Shown here in pieces: positions 38,074-46,730 of a DNA stretch of 64,000 nt. The DNA is from Gordonia pseudamarae. Lineage in GTDB: Bacteria > Actinomycetota > Actinomycetes > Mycobacteriales > Mycobacteriaceae. The position numbers and the translations under genes are program-made. The stretch's first letter is position 1; each line of letters begins with the position of its first letter. The DNA is taken from assembly GCF_025273675.1 (NCBI RefSeq), contig NZ_CP045809.1:1612001-1676000 (forward strand), written 5' to 3'. The notes beneath the pieces were generated by a model, which had not been told where the DNA came from, ran no database searches, and saw only the letters and a list, made by a program, of their open reading frames with translations.

Positions 38074-38775
38074 CTATCGGGACCAGTAGGCGATGGCGGG
38101 TTCGTCGGCGATGGTGTTGCCGTTCTGCCGGATCACCAGACCCGACGGCGTGACGATGTACTCGTACGAACCACTGCGCGCGATGAAGTACTTGCCTTCC
38201 TGGGTGGGGAAGTCGATGTGCTTGAGGTTTCCGTCGGCGACGCCCTTGTAGTACAGCCCGCCCGCCTCACCGACCCGGCAGATGATCACCCGGGACCGGT
38301 CCGTCCGCAGGATCGCGACCGCCGGATCGTTCGCGGCATCGCACCGGGGGCCGTCGGTGAAACCCTGCCAGTCGGCGCCGGGCACGGTGGGGGCTGGGCG
38401 GGTGCCGGTCGTGGTCGGCTGGTGCGTGGTGGTCACGGTGGTGGGCGGCGGGGTTATCGTCACCGTCGGCGAGTCCGCCCGCTCACCGGGGGACCCGGTG
38501 ACGGTCGACGTGGTGGTGCTGGTTCCCGGTGCCGAGACCGGATCGTCGTCGTCGGACGGGATGAGCAGGAAGGCGGCCAGGACGCCGCCGATCACCAGCA
38601 GTACGCCGGCGGCCGCCGCGACCAGCACCACCGGCGATGACCAGGGGGAACGATCGGGCGGAGGGTAGCCACCGGACTGGCCACCGGGATAGCCGTGGCC
38701 GGGATACGACATCGGGTCGCCCTGGAACCCCGGGTATCGACTGCCGTACTGATCTCCTGGTCCGCCCGCGCTCAT
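38074..38775 (-). CDS. Single-pass membrane protein with Thr/Pro linker
   Basis: The 233-residue protein has a Gly/Tyr/Pro-rich cytoplasmic start (GYPGGQSGGYPP), one membrane helix (VVLVAAAAGVLLVIGGVLAAFLL at about 50-72), a Thr/Pro linker and an extracytoplasmic domain of about 95 residues with two Cys (PRCDAAN, VIICRVG). This N-terminal pattern is common in mycobacterial envelope proteins. It is 14 bases upstream of the ABC ATPase, so they may be one transcript. No function is recognised. Confidence 0.75.
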   Translation of the reverse strand: MSAGGPGDQYGSRYPGFQGDPMSYPGHGYPGGQSGGYPPPDRSPWSSPVVLVAAAAGVLLVIGGVLAAFLLIPSDDDDPVSAPGTSTTTSTVTGSPGERADSPTVTITPPPTTVTTTHQPTTTGTRPAPTVPGADWQGFTDGPRCDAANDPAVAILRTDRSRVIICRVGEAGGLYYKGVADGNLKHIDFPTQEGKYFIARSGSYEYIVTPSGLVIRQNGNTIADEPAIAYWSR

Positions 38776-38894
38776 GCCCCGATTATGGCTGTCGCCCCCG
38801 CCGGACCGGCAGCCGCCGGGCCGATACCCCGCGGATCGGGGTGTTCCGGCGGAGTCGTCCGGGGCGCGATCGGCTCGGGCGATATTGTCTTTCC

Positions 38895-39590
38895 ATGCCT
38901 TTTCTGAACGCCGACGGCGACATCTACGAGCTCTACCTCGGTACCGAGGGCGTCGACCTCGATCCGGACAACCCCGAGAACCGATTCCGGACGGAGTGGA
39001 TCGAGACCGTGACCGGCCTGCTGGACGAGGCCGCGGCCAACGCGAAGGGGCTGGTGATCACCGCGACGGGCAAGTATTTCACCAACGGCCTCGACACCGA
39101 CTTCATCGCTGCGAACTTCGCGGAGCTGCCCGCGTACCTGGACAAGGTGCACGCGCTCTACAGCAAGGTCCTGACCCTGCCGGTGCCGACCGTGGCGGCG
39201 ATCAACGGTCACGCCTTCGGTGCCGGCGCGATGTTGGCCCTGTGCGCCGATCACAGCGTGATGCGCGCCGATCGCGGATTTTGGTCGCTGCCCGAGGCCG
39301 CGCTGTCGATGCCGTTCACCCGCGGTATGGCGGCGCTGATCCGCACACGTCTCGCCGATGCCACCGCCACCGAGGCGATGCTCACCAGCCGCCGCTACGG
39401 TGCCGACGACGCGGCGGCGGCCGGCATCGTCGGTGAGGCCGCATCCGTCGACGACCTGCTGGGCCGGGCGCGCGCGGTGGCCGCCGAACGTCAGCAGGTG
39501 GCCGGTCCGAACCTCGGCCTGATCAAGAAGGGACTGCGCACACCGCTGCTCGACGACCTGGCCGTGATCACTCCGGCGACATTGCTGTGA
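38895..39590 (+). CDS. Enoyl-CoA hydratase/isomerase family protein
   Basis: The 231-residue crotonase-fold protein has the oxyanion region GLVITATGKYFTNGLDTDFI and the second glycine motif VAAINGHAFGAGAMLALCADH. EAALSMPFTRG covers the usual position of a catalytic Glu. Length and sequence favour the enoyl-CoA delta-isomerase or hydratase subgroup. The start at 38895 is 42 codons past a longer frame that overlaps the divergent gene. It overlaps the amidohydrolase gene by four bases. Confidence 0.85.
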   Translation: MPFLNADGDIYELYLGTEGVDLDPDNPENRFRTEWIETVTGLLDEAAANAKGLVITATGKYFTNGLDTDFIAANFAELPAYLDKVHALYSKVLTLPVPTVAAINGHAFGAGAMLALCADHSVMRADRGFWSLPEAALSMPFTRGMAALIRTRLADATATEAMLTSRRYGADDAAAAGIVGEAASVDDLLGRARAVAAERQQVAGPNLGLIKKGLRTPLLDDLAVITPATLL

Positions 39591-40792
39591 CCGCCGCGGA
39601 AGGTTCGCTCGACCCCTTCGGCAGGGCGTCGTCGGTTGTCGACGACTGGCTCGCCGCCCATCGCGACCAGCTGGTCGCGTGGCGGCGACAGATCCACGCC
39701 CATCCCGAACTGTCGCGCCAGGAGGTGGCCACCACCGATCTGGTGATCTCCGAGCTGACCGCGCTCGGGCTGAGTCCGCGCCGACTGCCGCTGGGCACCG
39801 GGGTGGTGTGCGATCTGGGGCCCGAGGTGGGTTCCCGGATCGCGTTGCGCGCCGACATGGATGCCTTGCCGATCACCGAGCACACCGGGCTGCCGTTCAG
39901 TTCCACCATCGACGGCGTGTCGCACGCCTGCGGGCATGACGCGCACACCGCGATCCTGCTTGCGGCCGGCGCTCTGCTGTCCGGTGTCGAGGACCTTCCG
40001 GTGGGGGTTCGGCTGATCTTCCAGGCCGCCGAGGAGGTGATGCCCGGCGGTGCGCTCGACGCGATCGACGCCGGGGTGCTGCAGGGGGTGAGCCGGATCT
40101 TCGCCTTGCACTGCGATCCGCGGCTGCCGGTCGGGTCGGTGGGATTGCGCTCCGGTGCGCTGACCTCGGCGGCCGACCATGTGGACATCACCTTCCATTC
40201 GAAAGGCGGACACACTTCGCGGCCGCATCTGACCGCCGACCTGATCTATGCGATGGGCACCGTCATCACCGGATTGCCCGGAGTGCTGTCGCGGCGGATA
40301 GACCCGCGGTCGGGGACCGTGATGGCGTGGGGATCGGCGCATTCGGGCAGCGCCCCCAACGCCATCCCGCAGGAGGGTCGCCTGCGCGGCACCGTCCGCA
40401 CCGGCGAGCGCGAGATCTGGACGGAGCTCGAACCGTTGGTGCGCAGCATCATCGGCGAACTGGTCGGACCGCTGGGAGTGCAGTACGACCTCAACTATTT
40501 CCGTGGTGTCCCGCCGGTGGTCAATGAGGAGACCGCGATCGCGATGCTGTCGACGGCGGTCAGCGCCGTGGGACCCAACGCCGTCGCCGACACCCCGCAG
40601 TCACCGGGCGGCGAGGACTTCTCCTGGTATCTCGAACATGTGCCCGGCGCGATGGGCAGGCTCGGTGTGTGGGACGGGCTCGGACCGCAGGTGGACCTGC
40701 ACAGCCCCAACTTCCGTATCGACGAGCGGGCGCTCGACGTGGGGGTCAGGGCGCTGGTCGGGGTCGTGCTCGGGTCGTCCGGACGCGGCTGA
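39587..40792 (+). CDS. M20-family amidohydrolase (AmiA/AmiB-like)
   Basis: The 401-residue metallopeptidase-like enzyme shows the family metal sites: ADMDALPITEHTGLPF, HACGHDAHTAILLAAG, FQAAEEVMPGGALDAI, and a late His near SPGGEDFSWYL. A dimerisation domain (VDITFHSKGGHTSRPHLTAD) lies in the middle. Such enzymes hydrolyse N-acyl amino acids; M. tuberculosis amiA1 and amiB1 lie in the syntenic region. The GTG start overlaps the crotonase stop. Confidence 0.9.
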   Translation: MTAAEGSLDPFGRASSVVDDWLAAHRDQLVAWRRQIHAHPELSRQEVATTDLVISELTALGLSPRRLPLGTGVVCDLGPEVGSRIALRADMDALPITEHTGLPFSSTIDGVSHACGHDAHTAILLAAGALLSGVEDLPVGVRLIFQAAEEVMPGGALDAIDAGVLQGVSRIFALHCDPRLPVGSVGLRSGALTSAADHVDITFHSKGGHTSRPHLTADLIYAMGTVITGLPGVLSRRIDPRSGTVMAWGSAHSGSAPNAIPQEGRLRGTVRTGEREIWTELEPLVRSIIGELVGPLGVQYDLNYFRGVPPVVNEETAIAMLSTAVSAVGPNAVADTPQSPGGEDFSWYLEHVPGAMGRLGVWDGLGPQVDLHSPNFRIDERALDVGVRALVGVVLGSSGRG

Positions 40793-40795
40793 ACC

Positions 40796-40878
40796 CGACG
40801 GCAACACTGAACCGACGGCAACACTGAACCGACGGCAACACCGGCCCGGGCGATCGCACGGGCCGGTGTTGCCGTCGG
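40796..40878. terminator. 17-bp tandem repeat running into a 20-bp-stem terminator
   Basis: Two units of CGACGGCAACACTGAAC (40796-40812, 40813-40829) are followed by a third that becomes the left arm of a hairpin: a 20-bp perfect stem (40829-40848 with 40859-40878) and loop GGCGATCGCA. The left arm repeats the unit sequence, so the array could have grown from the terminator. It lies between the amidohydrolase gene and the convergent metQ. Confidence 0.88.
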
Positions 40879-40897
40879 CATGGGCCGGGTTGTGCCG

Positions 40898-41812
40898 CTA
40901 CAGCGGCAGCAGAATGTCCTTCACCGACGGATCGGTGCGCAGAAATTCCTGTACCGCAGGGTCTTTGAATGCGGCCACCAGTTTCTTGATGTTGTCCGAA
41001 TCCTTCCACTCGGTGCCGATGGTGAGTTGTCCGGCGAACTCGTCGGGGGCCGGCGGGGCGTAGATCTGCTTGGCGACGTCGATGCCCGCGGCCAGATAGT
41101 ACTCGGTGTATCCGACCGTCGCGTCGAGGTCACCGAGCGATCGCGACTGGGCGGCGAAGTCCAGCAGTACGAACTGCAGGTTTTTCGGGTTGGTCGCGAT
41201 GTCCTTCTGGGTGGCCTTCCACTTGTCGATGCCGGGTGTGAGGGTGATCAGACCGGCGCGCTCGAGCAGCCACAGTCCCTGTGCCTCGTTGGCAGGGTCC
41301 GAGTACAGCGACACCTTCGCGTTCTGCGGCAGGTCGGCCGGGTTCTTGTACTTGTCCGACCAGATGCCGAATCCCCAGCGGAACACGGGGGTGGCGGCCT
41401 CCTCCTTGAAGTCGGGGTTGGCTTCGAGGACCTGCGAAAGCCAGAGTTTGTGCTGGTAGACGGTACCGGCCACTTCGCCGTCGCTCACGGCGCGGTTGAG
41501 GGTGGTGGAGTCGGACAGTCCTTTGAAGGCGACCTTGATGCCGTGGCGCGGGGCGACCTCATCGGCGATGAACGTGACCAGCGCCTCCTCGGCGGCGTTG
41601 CCCTCGGCGGTGACGATGGTGAGGGTGGCGCCGGCGGTGTCGTTCGGCGAGGTGTCGTCGGATCCGGCAAGGCGCCAGACGAGGACGGCGGCGACCACGG
41701 CGACGACCACGATGATCGCGGCGGCGATCGGCCATTTTCCGCGTCGGCCGAGCTCGATGTCGGAACCACCCGAAGGCGGTGACTCTGGTTGGACATCAAC
41801 AGAATTGGACAT
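40898..41812 (-). CDS. metQ: Methionine-type ABC transporter substrate-binding protein
   Basis: The 304-residue protein matches the NlpA/MetQ family (TLTIVTAEGNAAEE, YQHKLWLSQVLE, SLYSDPANEAQGLWLLERAG). It is unusual in having a plain membrane anchor (AAIIVVVAVVAAVLVWRLAG) and no lipobox Cys. It is the last gene of the operon with metI and metN. The ligand could be methionine or a related organosulfur compound, given the monooxygenase in the operon. Confidence 0.88.
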   Translation of the reverse strand: MSNSVDVQPESPPSGGSDIELGRRGKWPIAAAIIVVVAVVAAVLVWRLAGSDDTSPNDTAGATLTIVTAEGNAAEEALVTFIADEVAPRHGIKVAFKGLSDSTTLNRAVSDGEVAGTVYQHKLWLSQVLEANPDFKEEAATPVFRWGFGIWSDKYKNPADLPQNAKVSLYSDPANEAQGLWLLERAGLITLTPGIDKWKATQKDIATNPKNLQFVLLDFAAQSRSLGDLDATVGYTEYYLAAGIDVAKQIYAPPAPDEFAGQLTIGTEWKDSDNIKKLVAAFKDPAVQEFLRTDPSVKDILLPL

Positions 41813-41857
41813 GGTGAAACCTCTCGATCAGGTAGGGGGAGATGCGGACGAAACGGA

Positions 41858-42565
41858 TCAGCGGTTGATGCGCCTGGACTTTTCGGGGGTCAGGCTGCGC
41901 ACCAGTGCGTCGCCGGCCAGCTGGATGAGTGCCACGGTGATGACCAGGACGACGATCGTGGCGATCATGACGCCGTGGTCGAAGCGCTGGTAGCCGTAGG
42001 TGACGGCGACATAGCCGAGGCCGCCCGCGCCGATGGTGCCCGCGATGGTCGAGTACTCGATCATCGCGATCGTGTTGATGGTGAGCCCGCCGACGATGCT
42101 CGGCAGCGCCTCCGGGATCTGCGCGGTCCAGATGATCTGTGCGTTGGACCCGCCGGAGGCGCGGGCCACGTCGATGACCGAGGTGGGCACCGAACGCAGC
42201 GAGTTCTCGACGATGCGGGTGAAGAACGCGATCCCGGCGATCGACATCGGTACGACGGCGGCCGCGATTCCGATGTTGGTGCCGGTGATCCATCGGGTGA
42301 ACGGGATGATGGCGGTCATCAGGACCAGAAACGGCAGCGATCTGCCGATGCTGATGATCCACGACAGCGGCGTGTGCAGCGCCCGGTTCTCGAACAGCCC
42401 ACCGGGGGCGAGGTTGTGGACGAGAGCTCCGAGGGGCACTCCGACGAGCAGCACGATCACCATGACGATGCCGACCATCTGGACGGTGTCGAGGAATGCC
42501 GGGATCAGCAGATCGGGGATCTCATCGGTCGGGACCTTGATGGCGGCGAGATCGAAGGTGCTCAC
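41858..42565 (-). CDS. metI: Methionine-type ABC transporter permease
   Basis: The 235-residue permease has about five membrane helices and the binding-protein-dependent transport block (RASGGSNAQIIWTAQIPEAL). It overlaps metN by four bases (GTGA) and is followed by metQ after 45 bases. Together they form an importer of the MUT (methionine uptake) family. Confidence 0.92.
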   Translation of the reverse strand: MSTFDLAAIKVPTDEIPDLLIPAFLDTVQMVGIVMVIVLLVGVPLGALVHNLAPGGLFENRALHTPLSWIISIGRSLPFLVLMTAIIPFTRWITGTNIGIAAAVVPMSIAGIAFFTRIVENSLRSVPTSVIDVARASGGSNAQIIWTAQIPEALPSIVGGLTINTIAMIEYSTIAGTIGAGGLGYVAVTYGYQRFDHGVMIATIVVLVITVALIQLAGDALVRSLTPEKSRRINR

Positions 42566-43605
42566 ACCGTCACCTCGTCTCGGGTGGTCAGCGGCTCCCG
42601 GGCCGGGGCTGCCGACTGAGCCGGTGGCGCCGGGTCGACGGTCAGGCTCAGCTCCCCGGCGGCCGAGATGAACGCGGGGACCCGGTCGGAGGGAACCGAG
42701 ACGGTGAAGTCACCGAACGGGACACCGTCGACCGTTTGTACATTCGCGCCCAGAACCGGGATCGACAGCCCCAGCCGGGTGCCGAGCCGGGTCAGCCAGT
42801 CGGCGGGTACGGTGGCCGAGTTGTAGACGACGGTCAGGCCGGTGTGTCCGCGGCCGACTCCGGCGGCGGGACCACGTGGCCGCAGCGCACGGCCCAGCGA
42901 CGAGTGCGGGTCGAGGACGAGGTCGGTGATCGCGCCGTGTTCGACGATCCGGCCGCCGTCGATTCGTCCGACCGTGTCGGCGACACGCACAACGGTGTCC
43001 ATCTCGTGGGTGATGAATACGACCGCCAGCCGCAGATCGTCGCGGAGTTCGGTGAGCAGCCGCAGGTAGGTTTCGGTGGAGTCGGGATCGAGCCCGGAGG
43101 TCGCCTCGTCGCTGAGCAGTACCGACGGTGTGAGCGCGAGCGCCCGGGCGATTCCGACGCGCTGGCGCTGTCCGCCGGACAACTGGTGCGGATAGTGTCC
43201 GGCCTTGTCGAGCAACCCGACGCGGTCGAGGAGTTCGCCGACCCGCGCCCTGGTGGAGGCCTTGGTGGCACCCAGATACTCCAGTGGCAGGGCCACGTTC
43301 TCCGCGGCGGTGCGCCGCGACAGCAGGCTGGCCGACTGGAAGACCGTGCCGATGCGTCGGCGTGCGTCCCGTAGCCGGGCCGCACCCATCGCGGTCAGGT
43401 CCTCGCCGCCCACGATGACCTGACCGGAGGTGGGGCGTTCGAGCAGATTGAGACAGCGGGCCAGGGTGCTCTTACCCGCGCCCGACGGACCGACTACGGC
43501 CAGGATCTCGCGGGCGTCGACGGTGAACGAGATGTCGTCGAGAACCGTGGTGGCTGTCTTTCCGGAGCCGAATGTTTTTGTCAGATTGACTAATTCGATC
43601 ATCAC
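42562..43605 (-). CDS. metN: Methionine-type ABC transporter ATPase
   Basis: The 347-residue ATPase carries Walker A (VGPSGAGKST), signature (YPHQLSGGQRQRVGIARAL) and Walker B (VLLSDEATSGLDP). After about residue 260 it has the C-terminal NIL region (GLSIPVLGANVQTVDGVPFG), which binds methionine and inhibits transport in related MetN proteins. The start overlaps the stop of the monooxygenase gene (ATGA), the first gene of this operon. Confidence 0.93.
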   Translation of the reverse strand: MMIELVNLTKTFGSGKTATTVLDDISFTVDAREILAVVGPSGAGKSTLARCLNLLERPTSGQVIVGGEDLTAMGAARLRDARRRIGTVFQSASLLSRRTAAENVALPLEYLGATKASTRARVGELLDRVGLLDKAGHYPHQLSGGQRQRVGIARALALTPSVLLSDEATSGLDPDSTETYLRLLTELRDDLRLAVVFITHEMDTVVRVADTVGRIDGGRIVEHGAITDLVLDPHSSLGRALRPRGPAAGVGRGHTGLTVVYNSATVPADWLTRLGTRLGLSIPVLGANVQTVDGVPFGDFTVSVPSDRVPAFISAAGELSLTVDPAPPAQSAAPAREPLTTRDEVTV

Positions 43606-45053
43606 CGGACTCCGGTGAGCCGGGCGCGGGAGCCGCGCACCGAATCGTCGATCGTGGACCCGGGACGACCGGGGCGGAAGTCGGCGCCGCGATGATTGTC
43701 CGGGAGCAGGTCGCCCCGGCCGAACAGCTTGTGCCGCAGTGTTCCCGGCGTGTAGGTGCGGTCGTAGGCGCCGCGTCGTTCGAGTGCCGGAATGACGTGC
43801 TCGATGATGTCGGCGAACGATCCCGGTGTGACGGCGTAGGCGACGTTGAACCCGTCGACATCAGTGTCGGCGACCCAGTCCTGCAGTTGCTGGGCCACCT
43901 CGTCGCCGGAGCCGATCAGTACCGGCCCCATTCCGCCGATACCGCCCCAGGCTGCGATGTCGCGGACCCGCCACGGTTCGCCGGTCTCGGAGGTCTGGCT
44001 GAACGCGGCCACCGCCGACTGGATGGCGTTGCTGTGAACGTTGCCGATCGGTTCGTCGATGTCGTAGGCGTCCAGATCGATGCCCATCCACCCCGACATG
44101 AACACCAGTGATCCCTCCTCGCTGGCGTAGCGGCGGTACTCGTCGGCCTTGGCGCGTGCGGCCTCTCCGGTGGCATCGGTGATGATGGTCAGCAGGGTGT
44201 AGATCCGCGCGTCGTACGGGTCCCGTCCGGCGCGCACCAGCTCGTCACGGATCTGTGAAACGGTCTGGCGCAGCAGTTTCTTCGTGGGAGCGGCAACGAA
44301 GATGGCTTCGGCGTTCTCGGCGGCGAACCGGCGCCCGCGCGGCGACGCGCCGGCCTGGTAGATGACCGGCGAACCTTGCGGCGACGGCTCGGACAGATGA
44401 ATGCCGGGGACGGTGAAATGCTCACCACGATGCCCGATGTGGTGCACTTTGTCGGGATCGGCGAAGACGCCCGTGACGCGGTCACGCCGGACGGCGTCGC
44501 GTTCCCATGATCCCTCCCACAGCTTGTACAGCACTGTCAGATATTCGTCGGCCTGGTCGTAGCGGGTATCGTGCTCGAGCTGGTCGTCGGCGCCCATGTT
44601 GCGGGCGGCCGACGGCAGGTAGCCGGTCACCACGTTCCAGCCGAGACGGCCCTTGGTCAGATGGTCCAGCGTCGACAGGCGCCGGGCGAAGGGATACGGA
44701 TGTTCGAATCCGGTTCCCGTGGTGATCCCGAAGCCGAGGTGCTCGGTGGCGTAGGCCATCGCCGAAACCAGCAGCAGCGGGTCGTTGACGGGAATCTGCG
44801 CACCCTGCCGGAGGGCGGCCTCGTCGTTGCCGGCGAACACATCGTAGGTGCCGAGGACGTCGGCGATGAACAGGCCGTCGAAGCCGCCGGTTTCCAGCAG
44901 CCTGGCCAGGTCCACCCAGTAGTCGAGGGTGTTGTAGTTCGAGGACCGGTCCTGCGGATGGCGCCACAGACCGGGGGACTGGTGCGCGACGCAGTTCATG
45001 TCGAATGCGTTGAATCTGATCGTGCGCGTGGGGGAGGTTTCGGACACCGGCAA
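43602..45053 (-). CDS. Flavin-dependent monooxygenase, NtaA/SnaA/DszA family
   Basis: The 483-residue protein is of the luciferase-like (LLM) group that uses reduced FMN: FNAFDMNCVAHQSPGLWRHP, WVDLARLLETGGFDGLFIAD, TTGTGFEHPYPFARRLSTLD and GRLGWNVVTGYLPSAARNMG are family blocks. Relatives oxidise sulfones, aminopolycarboxylates or similar small compounds. Overlap with metN suggests it works on an imported sulfur compound; this is inference from context. Start TTG at 45053 is used; GTG at 45047 is equally possible. Confidence 0.85.
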   Translation of the reverse strand: MPVSETSPTRTIRFNAFDMNCVAHQSPGLWRHPQDRSSNYNTLDYWVDLARLLETGGFDGLFIADVLGTYDVFAGNDEAALRQGAQIPVNDPLLLVSAMAYATEHLGFGITTGTGFEHPYPFARRLSTLDHLTKGRLGWNVVTGYLPSAARNMGADDQLEHDTRYDQADEYLTVLYKLWEGSWERDAVRRDRVTGVFADPDKVHHIGHRGEHFTVPGIHLSEPSPQGSPVIYQAGASPRGRRFAAENAEAIFVAAPTKKLLRQTVSQIRDELVRAGRDPYDARIYTLLTIITDATGEAARAKADEYRRYASEEGSLVFMSGWMGIDLDAYDIDEPIGNVHSNAIQSAVAAFSQTSETGEPWRVRDIAAWGGIGGMGPVLIGSGDEVAQQLQDWVADTDVDGFNVAYAVTPGSFADIIEHVIPALERRGAYDRTYTPGTLRHKLFGRGDLLPDNHRGADFRPGRPGSTIDDSVRGSRARLTGVR

Positions 45054-45142
45054 ATAATGCAGAGCCCGGCCATATGCCGAAAGCGTTACGCGCAGCCGGC
45101 GCTAAACAACTTGTGAAGTCCGAACCGGGTGTTGGGGAGTCG

Positions 45143-45613
45143 CTAAACCTCGCCGCCGGAACCGGGGCCCACGTTGCGGGATTCGCGCAGTCGCAGGTCC
45201 TGGACGTATTTGGCGGGGGCGCCGGCGATCTCCGCGGCCTCGGCCATCACGCCCAGATAGCGGGCCGACGGCAGTCCGCCCTCGAAGGCGTCCATGACGT
45301 AGAGCCACGCCAGCACGGCGCCGTCGGCGGTGTCGATGCGGGCCCGGACCTTGCGGTGGATCCCGAGCTCGGAGCCCTCCCATCGGTCGAGGGCCTGCTC
45401 GTCCTCGTCGGTCACGTCGTACAGCACGACGAACACCCGCGCGGACGGGTCCTCGGCCACCGTTGCCAGGGAACCCTCCCAGCCGATGTCGCCGCCGGCG
45501 AAGGTCAGGCGCCACCCGCTCAGCCAGCCCGTCCCCGACATCGGGGAATGAGGGGCGCGTTCTGCCATCTGCTCGGGGTGCATATTCGACCCGTACGCCG
45601 CGTAAATCGGCAC
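45143..45613 (-). CDS. Gamma-glutamylcyclotransferase-fold protein
   Basis: The 156-residue protein begins PIYAAYGSNMHPEQMAERAP, the YGSN motif of the GGCT/AIG2 fold, with a possible catalytic Glu in DRWEGSELG. GTG at 45613 has a GGAGAG site six bases ahead and matches mycobacterial homologues; the frame opens six codons earlier. Such enzymes split gamma-glutamyl peptides to oxoproline, but many have unknown substrates. Confidence 0.82.
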   Translation of the reverse strand: MPIYAAYGSNMHPEQMAERAPHSPMSGTGWLSGWRLTFAGGDIGWEGSLATVAEDPSARVFVVLYDVTDEDEQALDRWEGSELGIHRKVRARIDTADGAVLAWLYVMDAFEGGLPSARYLGVMAEAAEIAGAPAKYVQDLRLRESRNVGPGSGGEV

Positions 45614-45788
45614 GTCGTCCTCTCCGCTCACACCCCGCGGACTGCCGCGCGGCGTTCGGCTCCTCGTCTACCACCGGCCGTAACAGCGGCCCGTCGAGTC
45701 ATCCTAGTGCCCCGCGACGGACAATAGGTGCGCAAGTCGGGCGATCACCGCGAGCATCACATCGCCGGGAGCGATCTACAGTCCGAAG

Positions 45789-46595
45789 GTGACCTCTCCG
45801 ATGCCCCCGAACCCTCCGGAACGAACGGCCCGGTCGCGGGCGGCCCCCGACACCCGACCCGGCCCGCCGCGCCAGTCGGCTCGGGCGGTGATGGAAGCCC
45901 TCGCCGCGCTGGCTTCGCCCGGCCGCGCCGCGAGCAGCGCAGGGTTCTTCAAGACCGGGCCCGGCGAGTACGGCGAAGGCGATCGCTTCATCGGGGTGCC
46001 GGTGCCCGCCCAGCGCGCGGTGATGCGGTCGTTTCCGGACCTGCCGCTCGCCGAACTCACCGCTCTGGTCGATTCGCCGGTACACGAGCATCGGCTGTGC
46101 GCGGTGATCGGTGCCGTCGGGCGGTTTCGTCGTGCCGCCGACGAACGGGAGAGTGGTATCTCGATGCTGCCCGACGTGGCCGGATCAACAACTGGGACAT
46201 CGTCGACACCTCTGCGGGACCGATCCTCGGCGGTCTGCTCGTCGACCGGCCACGCGGTCTGCTGTTCGAGCTCGCCCCGCAGCACCGGCGGCGGCCGAAA
46301 CGACTTGTGGCTGCGGCGGATCGCGATCATCGCCACTCAGGAGTTCATCAATCGGGGCGACGGGTCGACAACCCTGGAACTTGCCCCGGTCTATCTCGAC
46401 TACCCAGATGACCTGCTGCAGAAGGCAACGGGTTGGATGCTGCGCGAGGTGGGCAAACGGGTCGACCCGGGCATGTTGACGGGCTTTCTCGACGAGTACG
46501 CGTCCCGGATGCCGCGTACGATGCTCGGCTACGCGATCGAGCATCTGACCGTTGAACGACGCAAACACTACCGTTCGCTGAAGAATCGGAGGTGA
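45789..46595 (+). pseudogene. AlkD-like DNA alkylation repair gene with two opposing frameshifts
   Basis: The main frame matches the ARM/HEAT-repeat DNA glycosylase family at both ends (GPGEYGEGDRFIGVPVPAQR, SPVHEHRLCAVI; later LRRIAIIATQEFINRGDG, ATGWMLREVGKR, RMPRTMLGYAIEHLTVERR). Between about 46150 and 46295 it reads unrelated sequence, while the +2 frame holds the missing family part (YLDAARRGRINNWDIVDTSA, GPILGGLLVDR) with the NNWDIVD motif. So one base seems lost near 46150 and one gained in the GC run 46284-46297. As read, the protein is complete in length but lacks the motif core. Sequencing error is possible. Confidence 0.8.
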
Positions 46596-46730
46596 GCTGT
46601 CGGTTCGGTCGCGCGTATCCGGCGGTGAGCACTAAATTGGTGTGCGGAGCAGCCGACTCTCAGCCCGGCCCGGACGGTCTCGTGTGCCGCCCGGGTGAGA
46701 ACACCGTCGGCGAAGAACAGGAGTGACGAC

